A stretch of DNA of 64,000 bases from Streptomyces termitum (GCF_014650175.1 NZ_BMUL01000001.1:290013-354012), one strand, 5' to 3'. Positions 17,095 through 26,042 are shown, numbered from the stretch's first letter. The notes: generated by a model from the letters alone, not told the origin. A program made the numbers and translations.

Positions 17095-17190
17095 GGGTGT
17101 TCCCCCTTCGGGACGGGCCGGCCGGATGCCGGGCCCGGACCGACCGTAGGCGCCGCCCGGCCCGTCCCGGCCGTCTCACGGGTCCCGGAC

Positions 17191-17217
17191 ACGTCCCGGG
17201 ACGCGTTCCCGGGACGT
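17191..17217. terminator. Perfect 11-bp hairpin downstream of the GlxA-type regulator
   Basis: ACGTCCCGGGA is followed by a 5-base loop and its exact complement TCCCGGGACGT. It lies 45 bases past the stop codon of the regulator on the minus strand and upstream of the peptidoglycan-binding gene. There is no T run, as usual in Streptomyces. Confidence 0.65.
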
Positions 17218-17261
17218 ACCCGCCCGGGGGCCGTTCGCCCGGCCGGTGACCGCCCGCCCCC

Positions 17262-18266
17262 TCAGCCGTCCGCCTGGGGGAGGCGGAAGGTCCGGCGGTA
17301 GGCGCTGGGGGTGACCCCGATCGCGGCGGTCAGCTGGACCCGCAGCGACTGGGCGGTGCCGAAGCCGGCGTCCCGGGCGATCCGGTCCACCGGCAGGTCG
17401 GTGGTTTCGAGCAGGTGCCGGGCCCGCTCGATGCGCTGCCGGGTGAGCCACTGGCCGGGGCTGACGCCGACCTCGTCGCGGAAGCGGCGGGTGAAGGTCC
17501 GCACGCTCATCGCCTCCCGCTCGGCGAGGTCGCGCAGTTGCAGCGGCTCGTCGAGGTGGGCCAGGGCCCAGGCGCGGGCGCCGGTGGTGGTGTGCGCGGT
17601 GCCGTCCGGGACCGGGCGGGCGATGTACTGGGCCTGGCCGCCGTCCCGGTGCGGCGGGACGATCGTGCGGCGGGCGACGTCGTTGGCGACGGCCGCGCCG
17701 TGGTCGCGGCGCACCAGGTGCAGGCACAGGTCGAGCCCGGCGGCGACGCCCGCCGAGGTGAGGACGTCGCCGTCGTCGACGAAGAGGACGTCCGCGTCGA
17801 CCCGCACCGACGGGAAGAGGCGCTGGAAGTGTTCGGCCGAGGCCCAGTGGGTGGTGGCCGGGCGCCCGTCGAGGTGGCCGGCGGCGGCGAGCACGTACCC
17901 GCCGGTGCAGATGGCGACGAGCCGGGTGCCGGGCCGGATGCGGGCGAGGGCGGCGGCCAGGTCGGCGGGGAGCCTGCCCTCCTCGTAGACCGGCCCCAGT
18001 TCGTACGAGGCGGGGACGACGACCGTGTCGGCGGCGGCGAGCGCCTCCGGGCCGTGCTCGACGTGGATGGCGAAGTCCGCGTCGGTCCGCACCGGCCCTG
18101 CGGTCACGGCGCAGGTGGTGATCGTGTAGAGCGGCCGTCCCTCGGGGTCCCGGGCGCGGCCGAAGATCCGGTGCGGGATGCCCAGCTCGAAGGGGAGGAT
18201 GCCGGGCAGGGCGAGGACGACGACGCGGTGCGGTGCGGGGCCGGGGCCCGGGGCGGGGTGCGGCAC
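17262..18266 (-). CDS. GlxA-family transcriptional regulator (DJ-1/PfpI domain + AraC HTH)
   Basis: A 334-residue regulator. Residues 10-170 form a DJ-1/PfpI-type domain, with the nucleophile-elbow-like VAICTGGYVLA near 122-132. Residues 225-325 hold the two AraC helix-turn-helix motifs (LRDLAEREAMSVRTFTRRF and VDRIARDAGFGTAQSLRVQL). The effector is unknown. GTG 18266 has GGAGGAA 7 bases upstream. It is divergent from an MFS transporter gene, and the 110-base gap holds a dre-like palindrome at 18340-18355, so this pair may form a regulator/exporter unit separate from the surrounding catabolic genes. Confidence 0.88.
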   Translation of the reverse strand: MPHPAPGPGPAPHRVVVLALPGILPFELGIPHRIFGRARDPEGRPLYTITTCAVTAGPVRTDADFAIHVEHGPEALAAADTVVVPASYELGPVYEEGRLPADLAAALARIRPGTRLVAICTGGYVLAAAGHLDGRPATTHWASAEHFQRLFPSVRVDADVLFVDDGDVLTSAGVAAGLDLCLHLVRRDHGAAVANDVARRTIVPPHRDGGQAQYIARPVPDGTAHTTTGARAWALAHLDEPLQLRDLAEREAMSVRTFTRRFRDEVGVSPGQWLTRQRIERARHLLETTDLPVDRIARDAGFGTAQSLRVQLTAAIGVTPSAYRRTFRLPQADG

Positions 18267-18339
18267 GGGGTTCCTCCCGTCGTGGCGTGGAAAGGGCGGG
18301 CGGAGCGGGCCCGGGGGCCCGGTCTCCGGAAAAAGGAGT

Positions 18340-18355
18340 GGTGGTCCAGACCACT
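18340..18355. promoter_or_regulatory. GntR/DasR-like (dre-type) palindrome
   Basis: GGTGGTCCAGACCACT matches the DasR-responsive pattern A(G/C)TGGTCTAGACCA(G/C)T at 14 of 16 positions. A second short palindrome GTGGTACCAC follows at about 18358-18367. Both lie just before the MFS start codon at 18377. A HutC-subfamily GntR regulator is the likely binder; whether it is DasR itself is inference. Confidence 0.55.
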
Positions 18356-18376
18356 CGGTGGTACCACTGGCTCTCC

Positions 18377-19627
18377 GTGACGGACAACACCTACAAGTCT
18401 GAGGCCGGCGCGCGGATTCCCGCCCCCGTCGTCCCGCCCGCGCTCTGGAACCGCAACTTCCGCCTCTTCTTCACCGCCCGCGCCGCCGCCGTCCTCGGCG
18501 AGGGGATGGTGCCGGTCGCCTTCGCCGCCGGCCTCCTCGGCGCGGGCCGCCCCGGCTCCACCGTCGGCTACGCGCTCGGCCTGTGGACCGCCGCCTTCGC
18601 CGTCTTCGTCCTCTTCGGCGGCGTCCTCGCGGACCGCTTCACCGCCCGCCGCATGATGATCACCGCCGATCTGCTGCGGCTGCCCGGCGCCGGGCTCCTC
18701 GCCGTCTCCTTCGCGGTCGGCAGCCCGCCGCTGTGGGCCGTGTACGGGCTCTCCGTCGTCGCGGGCGTCGGCGCGGCCCTCTTCCAGCCGGGCGTCGCCT
18801 CCACGATCCCGCGCATCGCGCCCGACGTGCAGCGCGCCAACGCGGTCCTGCGGGTCGCCGAGGCCCTCATGACGATGGCGGGCCCGGCGCTGGCGGGCCT
18901 CCTCGTGGCGCTGTGGAACGCGGGCGCCGCCTTCGCCGCCAACGCCTCCACCTTCGCCGTCAGCGCCGTCTGCTTCCTCCTCATGCGGCTGCCCCCGGCC
19001 CCCGCCGACGACCGCAGGCGCGGCTCCTTCGCCGCCGAGCTCGCCCTCGGCTGGCGCGAGTTCCGCTCCCGGAGCTGGCTGTGGGGGGTCATCTCCATCT
19101 GGACGGTGTACGGCCTGACGGTGGCCGGGCCGATGGTGCCGCTCACCGCGAGCCTGGTGACCGGCGCGCACGGGTCGGCCGTCTACGGCGTGCTGATGGC
19201 GGTCAACGGCGCGGGCAGCGCGCTCGGCGGCCTGCTCGCCCTGCGGATCCGGCCCCGCCGCCCGCTGGCCTCCGGCGCGGTCGCGCTCCTCGGCCTGCCG
19301 GTGAACCTCGTCCTGCTCGGCCTCGACGCGCCCGTCCCGGCCCTGGCGGCGGGCCAGTTCGTGGCGGGCACGGCCTTCGCGTACTGGCTGGTGATGTGGT
19401 CCACGGCGGTGCAGACGCACGTCCCGCAGGAGGCCCTGAACCGGATGCACGCCTACGACGTCGCCGGCTCCCTGCTCATGATGGGCGTCGGCCGCGCGCT
19501 CTCCGGCCCGGTCGCGGGCGTCGTCGGCCCGGAGGCGGTCCTCCTCGCGGGCGCCTCGATCGCGGTCCTGGTGGTCACGGCCCTCCTGTCGGTCCGCCCG
19601 ATCAGGAACCTGCCCCGGATCTCCTAG
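18377..19627 (+). CDS. MFS transporter (drug-export-like)
   Basis: A 416-residue membrane protein with about 12 hydrophobic helices. The inter-helix motif GGVLADRFTARRMM (about 77-90) between helices 2 and 3 is the MFS motif A equivalent. The N-terminus (WNRNFRLFFTARAAAVLGEGM) is typical of the MFS_3 / EntS-like exporters common in actinobacteria. GTG 18377 fits the first helix start. It is divergent from the GlxA-type regulator and follows a dre-like palindrome. It probably exports a small molecule. The next MFS gene, 92 bases downstream, belongs to a different subfamily. Confidence 0.85.
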   Translation: MTDNTYKSEAGARIPAPVVPPALWNRNFRLFFTARAAAVLGEGMVPVAFAAGLLGAGRPGSTVGYALGLWTAAFAVFVLFGGVLADRFTARRMMITADLLRLPGAGLLAVSFAVGSPPLWAVYGLSVVAGVGAALFQPGVASTIPRIAPDVQRANAVLRVAEALMTMAGPALAGLLVALWNAGAAFAANASTFAVSAVCFLLMRLPPAPADDRRRGSFAAELALGWREFRSRSWLWGVISIWTVYGLTVAGPMVPLTASLVTGAHGSAVYGVLMAVNGAGSALGGLLALRIRPRRPLASGAVALLGLPVNLVLLGLDAPVPALAAGQFVAGTAFAYWLVMWSTAVQTHVPQEALNRMHAYDVAGSLLMMGVGRALSGPVAGVVGPEAVLLAGASIAVLVVTALLSVRPIRNLPRIS

Positions 19628-19719
19628 CCGCACGGGGGAAGGGGAGGGTGGCCCGATCCGTTGGAAAGATGGCAGCCGGGCCAATGGCGGGGGTACGGGT
19701 CCCGGGCGATGCTCATGAC

Positions 19720-21021
19720 ATGGCCCAGACGACGGAGGCCCGCCCCTCCACCCCCCAGCCCTCCCGCACCCCCCGCTTCCACCGCGCCTGGTCGGTCGCC
19801 GCCGTCACCTTCGTGACGGTCATCGGCGCGGCCGGCTTCGCCTCCCTGCCGGGCCTGCTCATCGAGCCGCTGCACGAGGAGTTCGCCTGGTCGCGCGGCA
19901 CGATCGGCTTCGCGGTCTCGGTGAACCTCGCGCTGTACGGCCTCACGGCCCCCTTCGCCGCCGCCCTCATGGACCGCTTCGGCATCCGCCGGGTCGTCGC
20001 CGCCGCGCTCTCGGTGATCGCGCTCGGCTCGCTGCTCACGGTCTGGATGACGGCCGCCTGGCAGCTCGTCCTCTTCTGGGGGATCCTCGTCGGCCTGGGC
20101 AGCGGCTCGATGGCGCTGGCCTTCGCCGCGACCGTCACCAACCGCTGGTTCGCCGCCCGCCGGGGCCTGGTGACCGGCATCCTCACGGCGGCCGGCGCCT
20201 CCGGGCAGCTCGTCTTCCTGCCGCTGCTGTCCTGGCTGGTCGAGGACCACGGCTGGCGCCCGGCCGCCGTGACCGTCGCGCTCACCGCGCTCGCCGTCGT
20301 CCCCTTCGTGTGGCTGCTGCTGCGCGACCACCCGGCGGACGTCGGCCTCGCCCCGTACGGCGGGGAGTACGCGCCCAAGCCCGCCCCGGTCACCGGCGCG
20401 GCCCGCCGCGCGGTCACCGTCCTGTTCAAGGCGGCGCGGACCGGCCCCTTCTGGCTCCTCGCGGGCGCCTTCGCGATCTGCGGCGCCTCGACGAACGGCC
20501 TGATCAAGACGCACTTCGTGCCCGCCGCCCACGACCACGGCATGCCGGTCACGGCCGCCGCCGGACTGCTCGCCGTCATCGGCGTCTTCGACGTCGCGGG
20601 CACGATCGCCTCCGGCTGGCTCACCGACCGCTTCTCGCCCCGCCGCCTCCTCGCGGTCTACTACGCGCTGCGCGGCGTCTCGCTCCTCTTCCTGCCGATG
20701 CTGCTGGCGCCCTCGGTGCAGCCGCCGATGCTCTTCTTCGTCGTCTTCTACGGCCTGGACTGGGTGGCGACGGTCCCCCCGACGATCGCCCTGTGTCGCG
20801 AGCACTACGGCGACGACTCGGCGATCGTCTTCGGCTGGGTCCTCGCCTCCCACCAGGTCGGCGCCGCCGCCGTCGCCTTCGCGGGCGGCGTGGCCCGCGA
20901 CGTCTTCGGCTCGTACGACGTCGTCTGGTACGCGGCCGGCGCCCTGTGCGCGGCGGCGGCCCTGATGTCCCTGGTCATCCGCCGCCCCGGCACCCCGGAG
21001 GGCCGCCCGCTCACGGCGTGA
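19720..21021 (+). CDS. MFS transporter (oxalate/formate or monocarboxylate-type)
   Basis: A 433-residue protein with 12 predicted helices. It has the monocarboxylate/OFA-type layout: the N-terminal pattern GFASLPGLLIEPLHEEFAWSRGTIGFA, then AALMDRFGIRRV between helices 2 and 3, and a long central loop (about 210-240). A carboxylate substrate is therefore likely, which would suit uptake of the acid used by the surrounding catabolic genes, but no catabolic operator precedes it. Its last 11 bases overlap the convergent flavin reductase gene. Start ATG 19720 has no strong ribosome-binding site. Confidence 0.82.
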   Translation: MAQTTEARPSTPQPSRTPRFHRAWSVAAVTFVTVIGAAGFASLPGLLIEPLHEEFAWSRGTIGFAVSVNLALYGLTAPFAAALMDRFGIRRVVAAALSVIALGSLLTVWMTAAWQLVLFWGILVGLGSGSMALAFAATVTNRWFAARRGLVTGILTAAGASGQLVFLPLLSWLVEDHGWRPAAVTVALTALAVVPFVWLLLRDHPADVGLAPYGGEYAPKPAPVTGAARRAVTVLFKAARTGPFWLLAGAFAICGASTNGLIKTHFVPAAHDHGMPVTAAAGLLAVIGVFDVAGTIASGWLTDRFSPRRLLAVYYALRGVSLLFLPMLLAPSVQPPMLFFVVFYGLDWVATVPPTIALCREHYGDDSAIVFGWVLASHQVGAAAVAFAGGVARDVFGSYDVVWYAAGALCAAAALMSLVIRRPGTPEGRPLTA

Positions 21022-21619
21022 AGCCGCCGAACCTTCCCCGGTGGAAGAGGAGCGGGGCGCTCTCGTCGGCCGCGTCGAGGGCTTCCACCCGGCCGACCAC
21101 GATCAGGTGGTCGCCGCCGGTGTGGACGGCGGTGACGGTGCAGTCGATCCAGGCGGGGGCGCCGGTGACGCGGGGGGCGCCGGTGACCGGGGCGGGGGTC
21201 CAGTCGACGCCCGCGAACTTGTCGGCGCCGCTGACCGCGAAGGACCGGCACAGGGGGGCCTGGCCGGCGCCGAGGACGTTGACGCAGAAGGTGCCGGCGG
21301 CGGCGATCCGGGGCCAGGTGGTGGAGGTCCTGGCGACCATGAAGGCGACGAGCGGCGGGTCGAGGGAGAGCGAGGCGAAGGACTGGCAGGCGAAGCCGGT
21401 GGGGCCCGCCGGGCCGGTGGCGGTGATCAGGGTGACGCCGCTCGCGAAGTGTCCGAGGACCCGGCGGAACTCCGCCGGGTCGAGGGGCGCCCGCTCGTCC
21501 TCCCGCACGGCCCGCAGCGCGGGCCGGGGGAGGGGTTCGACGGCCGTGGGCGCCCCGGCCGCTCTCAGGTGTCGGACGGCGCTGGCCGCCATCCCCGCGT
21601 GTCCCATCATGTCCAGCAT
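21011..21619 (-). CDS. Flavin reductase (HpaC/HsaB-like)
   Basis: A 202-residue FMN/FAD reductase of the flavin_Reduct fold. It has FASGVTLITA, FACQSFASLSLDPPLVAF (flavin-binding loop) and FCVNVLGAGQ in the usual order, and ends with HHRGRF-like residues that contact flavin. These proteins supply reduced flavin to two-component monooxygenases. No flavin-dependent oxygenase of that class is adjacent; the monooxygenase at 24903 carries its own NADPH site. The start is uncertain: ATG 21619 is given, and 21610, 21607 or 21592 are possible. An ATG at 21658 is rejected because operator 4 would then lie inside the gene. Confidence 0.85.
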   Translation of the reverse strand: MLDMMGHAGMAASAVRHLRAAGAPTAVEPLPRPALRAVREDERAPLDPAEFRRVLGHFASGVTLITATGPAGPTGFACQSFASLSLDPPLVAFMVARTSTTWPRIAAAGTFCVNVLGAGQAPLCRSFAVSGADKFAGVDWTPAPVTGAPRVTGAPAWIDCTVTAVHTGGDHLIVVGRVEALDAADESAPLLFHRGRFGGFTP

Positions 21620-21624
21620 TGAAA

Positions 21625-21639
21625 CTGACGATGCGTCAG
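21625..21639. promoter_or_regulatory. Palindromic operator 4 (perfect), flavin reductase promoter
   Basis: CTGACGATGCGTCAG, a perfect 6+3+6 inverted repeat, lies in the 42-base gap between the crotonase stop and the flavin reductase start. The reductase gene thus has its own regulated promoter although it follows the crotonase in the same direction. Confidence 0.78.
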
Positions 21640-21661
21640 ATGGGAAGGCCCGCAGCACCCC

Positions 21662-22504
21662 TCACCGGCCCTCGTACCGCGCCTCCCGCCGCTCCACGAA
21701 GCTCGCCACGCCCTCCTGGGCGTCCCGGGTGGTCATGTTGAGCTCCTGGGCGGTGGCCTCGGCGGCGAGGGCGGTGGCCCGGTCGGAGTCGAGGGAGGCG
21801 TTGACCAGGGCCTTGGTGAGGGCCAGGGCGCGGGTGGGGCCCTGGGCGAGGCGCTCGGCCCACTCCCGGGCGGTCGCGGCCAGCTCGCCGGCCGGGACCA
21901 CGCGGTTGACCAGGCCCATGGCGTGGGCCTCGGCGGCCGGGAGGGCGTCGCCGAAGAACATCAGCTCCTTGGCGCGCTGGGGGCCGATCAGCCGGGGCAG
22001 CAGGTAGGCGCCGCCGCCGTCGGGGACCAGGCCCCGGCGGGCGAAGACCTCGATGAAGCGGGCGTCCTCGGCGGCGAGGACGAGGTCGCAGGCGAGGGCG
22101 AGGTGGGCGCCGATCCCGGCCGCCGTGCCGTTGACGGCCGCGAGGACGGGCTTCTCGCAGTCGAGGACGGCGGTGACGAAGCGCTGGGCGCCCCGCCGGA
22201 TCATCCGGGCGACGTCCCCGGCGACCCGCTCGCCGTCCGCCCGGGGCCCGCCCCGCAGGTCGGCCCCGGCGCAGAAGCCGCGTCCGGTGGCGGTGAGGAC
22301 GACGGCGCGGACGTCCGGGTCGGCGGAGGCGTCGGCGAGCAGGCCGATGATCCGTTCGCGCTGGTCCCAGGTGACGGCGTTCATCGCCTCGGGCCGGTTG
22401 AGGGTGATCCAGGAGACGCCGTTCTCGACCGCGTGCAGCACGTCGGGGGGCGCGGACGCGGCGGGCTCCGAGGACTCGGCGGGCTCGGCGGGGGCGGGGG
22501 CCAT
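21662..22504 (-). CDS. Enoyl-CoA hydratase/isomerase (crotonase family)
   Basis: A 280-residue crotonase-fold enzyme. Residues 1-20 are a Pro/Ala/Glu-rich tail. The CoA-binding loop GFCAGADLRGG is near 75-85, the oxyanion-hole segment NGTAAGIGAHLALACD near 124-139, and the active-site segment FARRGLVPDGGGAYLLPRLIG near 153-173, where Asp is at the position of the second catalytic acid, as in many isomerase or dehydratase-like members. It acts on acyl-CoA intermediates. It follows the ADP-forming acyl-CoA synthetase after 12 bases and is probably transcribed with it from the operator 5/6 promoter. Confidence 0.88.
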   Translation of the reverse strand: MAPAPAEPAESSEPAASAPPDVLHAVENGVSWITLNRPEAMNAVTWDQRERIIGLLADASADPDVRAVVLTATGRGFCAGADLRGGPRADGERVAGDVARMIRRGAQRFVTAVLDCEKPVLAAVNGTAAGIGAHLALACDLVLAAEDARFIEVFARRGLVPDGGGAYLLPRLIGPQRAKELMFFGDALPAAEAHAMGLVNRVVPAGELAATAREWAERLAQGPTRALALTKALVNASLDSDRATALAAEATAQELNMTTRDAQEGVASFVERREARYEGR

Positions 22505-22516
22505 GGCGGCGGGCTC

Positions 22517-24739
22517 CTATCGGCAGACGGCGAGCGCGTCGAGGGCCACCGCGCCCTGGCCGCGCGGCAGCACCATCAGCGGGTTGATGTCGAGTTCGGT
22601 GAGGTCGCCGTCGAGTTCGAGGGCCATCCGCTGGACCCGCAGGACGACTTCGACGAGGGCGTCGACGTCGGCGGGCGGGGCGCCCCGGACGCCGTCGAGG
22701 AGGGCCCGGCCGCGCAGTTCGTCCAGCATGGAGCGGGCCTCGCGCTCGCCGAAGGGCGGGACGCGGACGGCGGTGTCGTTCAGGACTTCGACGAGGACAC
22801 CGCCGAGTCCGACGGTGACGGTGGGCCCGAAGAGTTCGTCCCGGGTGACGCCGACGACCATCTCGACGCCCTTGCCGACCATCTGGCAGACGAGGATGCC
22901 GTCGAGGTCGATCTGTTCGTAGCGGGCGATGTCGGTGAGGTCGCGGTAGGCGTCGCGGACCTGGCTGGCGGAGGTGAGACCGACCTTGACCAGGCCGAGT
23001 TCGGTCTTGTGGGCGAGCTGGGTGCCGGACGCCTTCATGACGACGGGGTAGCCGACGAGCCCGGCGGCGCGGACGGCCGCCGCCGCGCTGGTGACGAGCT
23101 GTTCGCGCGGGACGCGGATGCCGTACGCGCGCAGCAGCTGCTTGGCGGCGTGCTCGCTGAGCCGCCGGCCGGGCCGCAGGAGGGCCTGGGCCTTGCGGAG
23201 GGACGGCGAGGGGGTGCGGGGGGCCTCGTCGAAGGGGGAGCGGTAGTCGGCGGTGAAGCGGTGGTGGTCGAGGTAGGCCTTCACGGCGCCGACGCAGTTG
23301 GCGAAGGTGCGGAAGGTGGCGACGCGGGAGGAGCCGAGGAGGGTGGTGCGGTACGCCTCCTCGGTGCCGACGGGCGAGCCCCAGACCACGCAGACCAGCT
23401 TGTCGGTGGCCTCGGCGGCGTCCACGAGGTCCTGGGCGAGCTTGTCGCTCATGGGCGGGAAGGGCCCGGTGATGGGACAGACGAGGACGCCGACGGCGGG
23501 GTCGGCGAGGATCGCGTCGATGATCTTCCGGCCGCGCCAGTCGCCGACGGGGTGGCCGCCGTTGTCGACCGGGTTGGCGACGTTGAGGTAGTCGGGGATC
23601 CACTGGTGCAGCTCGTCCTGCTTGGCCTGCGGCAGGGTGGGCAGGTCGAGCCCGGCGGCCGTGGCGAGGTCGGCGAAGTGGGCTCCCGTACCGCCGGAGA
23701 TGGAGTAGACGACGACGCCGTCGGCGAGGGGTTTGCGGGCGCGGGCGAGGAGGGCGGCGGTGTCCTGGAGCTGGTCGAGGCCGTCGACGCGGATGACGCC
23801 GAACTGCCGCATGGCCGCGTCGACGACCCGGTCGGCGCCGGTGAGCTTGCCGGTGTGGGAGGCGGCGGTGCGGGCGCCGGTCTCGGTGCGGCCGACCTTG
23901 ACGGCGACGACGGGCACGCCTTCGCGGGCGGCCCGGTCGGCGGCGAGCAGGAAGGACCGCCCGTCCTTGAGCCCTTCGACGTAGGCGGCGACGGCGCCTA
24001 CCTCGGGGAGGGAGGCGAAGTAGGAGAGGAAGTCGGCGGTCTCCAGGTCGGCCTCGTTGCCGGTGGGGGCCCAGTGGGAGAGCCGGACGCCGAGCTCCTG
24101 GAGGGTGAAGAGGGGGCGGCCCTGGTGTCCGGACTGGGTGATGAGGGCGATGGCGGGGCCGTCGAGGTCGTCGCGGAAGTGCTCGAAGGCGTTGAGGTTG
24201 GTGTTGGGGCCGAGGAGGCGGACGCCGCTGCGGCGGACGGCCTCGGCGAGGCGTTCCTGCGCGGCGGCCCCGTCGGCGCCGGTCTCGGCGAAGCCGGAGG
24301 CGAAGGCGACGGCGAAGCGGATGCCGGCCCGGCCGAGCTCCTCGACGAGGGGGAGCGGGTCGGAGACGAGGAGGACGGCGAGGTCGACGGGCCCGGGGAG
24401 GTCGTCGACGGTGGGGACGCAGGGCAGGCCGAAGACCGTGGTGCGCTTCGGATGCACGGGTACGAGCTCCGCGCCGACCCGCCCGGCCCAGGCGAGCAGT
24501 TGCCGGGTGATGCCGGTGTTCGGCCGCCCCTCGGCGTCGGAGGCGCCGACGACGGCGACGGTCCGGGGCCGGAAGAAGCGGTCGAGGTCGGGGACGGCGG
24601 CGTGCAGCGGCCGGCCGCTGACGTCCAGGTCGCCGGGCGCGGCGGCGTGCCCGTGGACGGCGTCGCGGGGTGTCTCCCCGCAGGCTTCCACGCGGGCGCG
24701 CAGACCGGTGGTGAAGGTGCCGTGGGTCGATCCAAGCAT
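22517..24739 (-). CDS. ADP-forming acyl-CoA synthetase (acetate-CoA ligase-type, fused alpha-beta)
   Basis: A 740-residue NDP-forming acyl-CoA synthetase. The order is: a short N-terminal extension; a CoA-binding Rossmann domain (about 48-145, RTVAVVGASDAEGRPNTG); succinyl-CoA-ligase-like flavodoxin domains with the phospho-His segment YSISGGTGAHFADLA (about 347-361); and an ATP-grasp domain (about 510-735, YPVVMKASGTQLAHKTELG). It makes or uses acyl-CoA with ATP/ADP. A second activating enzyme besides the AMP-forming ligase suggests more than one acid is handled. Two operators (5 and 6) lie 47-85 bases upstream. The crotonase gene follows in the same operon. Confidence 0.9.
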   Translation of the reverse strand: MLGSTHGTFTTGLRARVEACGETPRDAVHGHAAAPGDLDVSGRPLHAAVPDLDRFFRPRTVAVVGASDAEGRPNTGITRQLLAWAGRVGAELVPVHPKRTTVFGLPCVPTVDDLPGPVDLAVLLVSDPLPLVEELGRAGIRFAVAFASGFAETGADGAAAQERLAEAVRRSGVRLLGPNTNLNAFEHFRDDLDGPAIALITQSGHQGRPLFTLQELGVRLSHWAPTGNEADLETADFLSYFASLPEVGAVAAYVEGLKDGRSFLLAADRAAREGVPVVAVKVGRTETGARTAASHTGKLTGADRVVDAAMRQFGVIRVDGLDQLQDTAALLARARKPLADGVVVYSISGGTGAHFADLATAAGLDLPTLPQAKQDELHQWIPDYLNVANPVDNGGHPVGDWRGRKIIDAILADPAVGVLVCPITGPFPPMSDKLAQDLVDAAEATDKLVCVVWGSPVGTEEAYRTTLLGSSRVATFRTFANCVGAVKAYLDHHRFTADYRSPFDEAPRTPSPSLRKAQALLRPGRRLSEHAAKQLLRAYGIRVPREQLVTSAAAAVRAAGLVGYPVVMKASGTQLAHKTELGLVKVGLTSASQVRDAYRDLTDIARYEQIDLDGILVCQMVGKGVEMVVGVTRDELFGPTVTVGLGGVLVEVLNDTAVRVPPFGEREARSMLDELRGRALLDGVRGAPPADVDALVEVVLRVQRMALELDGDLTELDINPLMVLPRGQGAVALDALAVCR

Positions 24740-24785
24740 CGTTGCGCTCCGCCCTTCCGTGCTGGAGGCGTCCAGGACAAGTGAC

Positions 24786-24800
24786 CTGACGCACTGTCAG
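24786..24800. promoter_or_regulatory. Palindromic operator 5, acyl-CoA synthetase promoter
   Basis: CTGACGCACTGTCAG (5 of 6 arm positions paired), 47 bases before the ADP-forming acyl-CoA synthetase start codon. It is tandem with operator 6, 24 bases centre to centre. Confidence 0.72.
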
Positions 24801-24809
24801 ATTACAGAA

Positions 24810-24824
24810 CTGACGCCTAGTCAG
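24810..24824. promoter_or_regulatory. Palindromic operator 6, tandem copy
   Basis: CTGACGCCTAGTCAG (5 of 6 arm positions paired), the second copy in the same promoter region. Two sites on one promoter fit cooperative binding of repressor dimers. Confidence 0.68.
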
Positions 24825-24845
24825 GAATGGGGCGGGACGGAAGAA

Positions 24846-24886
24846 GCACGAAGGCCCCGCCCGGGACTCCCCGGACGGGGCCGTGC
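24846..24886. terminator. Hairpin terminator of the monooxygenase gene
   Basis: Nested inverted repeats GCAC / GGCCCCG / CCGGG with their complements CCCGG / CGGGGCC / GTGC around a 4-base loop. It lies 17 bases past the monooxygenase stop on the minus strand and separates that gene from the operator 5/6 promoter. Confidence 0.75.
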
Positions 24887-24902
24887 GGCCGGCGGTCCGG
24901 GC

Positions 24903-26042
24903 CTAGCGCGTGCGTGCGATCCGGCGGGCGATGCGTTCCGCGTCGAGGGCCATTTCGCGGAGCATGCCGCTGATGGGGTTGGAGAAGCCGATGAAGTAGA
25001 GGCCGGGGGCGTGGCGGGGGCTGCGGGCGCCGGAGGCCACGGGGCGGCCCCGCTCGTCGAGGGCGTCGAGGTGGCCGAGGAGGGGTTCCAGGCCGCGCCG
25101 GTAGCCGGTGGCGGCGATGACCGCGTCGGGGGCGATTCGGCTGCCGTCGGCGAGCACGACCTCGTCCCCGTCGAAGGACTCGACGGCGGCGACGACCTCG
25201 ACGGTCCCGGCCTTCACCGCGTCGATCAGCCCCACGTCCTGGACCGGGATGGCCCCGGCCCGCGCGCGGGTGGCGAGGCCGGTGTCCGGGCGGGGCAGGC
25301 CGTGGGCGGAGAGGTCGGGGACGGCGAGCCGGTTCATGCCGGTGCCGAGGAGGTCGACCAGGCGGGCGGGGAGCCGCCGCATGAGGATGCCGTTGCGCTG
25401 CGAGGCCCAGCCCGCGGTGGTGCGGCGGACGATGTGCGGGACGGTGCGGACCGCGATCCGGACCCGGGCGGCGCCGCCCCCGGCGAGGTCGGCGGCTATC
25501 TCGGCGCCGGTGTTGCCGATGCCGACGACGAGGACGTCCTTGCCCGCGTAGCGCTCCGGGTTGCGGTACTCGCGGGCGTGGACCAGCTCCCCGGCGTAGG
25601 TGTCGCGGCCGGGCCAGGACGGCACGCGCGGGGTGTGGTTGAAGCCGGTGGCGACGACGACGGCCCGGCCGGTGAGCCGCCGCCCGCCGGTCGCGTGCAG
25701 GACCCAGCCGCCGTCCTCGCCGGGGTCGATCCGGTGCACCTCCACCCCGGTCACGACGTCCAGCTCGTGCGTCTCGGTGTACGTCTCCAGGTAGCGGACG
25801 ACGTCGGCGCGGGCGACCCAGCGGCCGTAGGAGCGGGGGATGCGCAGGCCGGGCAGGGCGGACAGGCGGCGGGTGGTGTGCAGCCGCAGCCGGTCGTAGT
25901 GGCCGCGCCAGGAGGCGCCGACGGCGTCGGACCGCTCCAGGACGACGGCGCGGACGCCGCGGGCGCGCAGGGTGGCGGCGACCGCGAGCCCGCCGGGGCC
26001 GGCGCCGATGACGTAGACCGGCTCTTGGGGGGTGGTGACCAT
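24903..26042 (-). CDS. Flavin-containing / Baeyer-Villiger-like monooxygenase
   Basis: A 379-residue FAD- and NADPH-binding protein. The first Rossmann motif is GAGPGGLAVAA (about 13-23). YAGELVHAREYRNP near 150-165 resembles the FxGxxxHxxx(W/Y) fingerprint of class B monooxygenases. The second nucleotide motif is VGIGNTGAEIA, and ATGYRRGLEPLL lies near the end. It probably oxygenates a ketone, amine or sulfur compound. The start is ATG 26042: the longer open frame to 26114 contains a TTA codon and other rare codons, so it is read as leader. Operator 7 lies upstream, shared with the divergent DUF35 gene. Confidence 0.87.
   Translation of the reverse strand: MVTTPQEPVYVIGAGPGGLAVAATLRARGVRAVVLERSDAVGASWRGHYDRLRLHTTRRLSALPGLRIPRSYGRWVARADVVRYLETYTETHELDVVTGVEVHRIDPGEDGGWVLHATGGRRLTGRAVVVATGFNHTPRVPSWPGRDTYAGELVHAREYRNPERYAGKDVLVVGIGNTGAEIAADLAGGGAARVRIAVRTVPHIVRRTTAGWASQRNGILMRRLPARLVDLLGTGMNRLAVPDLSAHGLPRPDTGLATRARAGAIPVQDVGLIDAVKAGTVEVVAAVESFDGDEVVLADGSRIAPDAVIAATGYRRGLEPLLGHLDALDERGRPVASGARSPRHAPGLYFIGFSNPISGMLREMALDAERIARRIARTR

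Noticed and set aside
21620..21658. An N-terminal extension of the flavin reductase from ATG 21658
   Set aside because: It would place the perfect operator at 21625-21639 inside the coding sequence.
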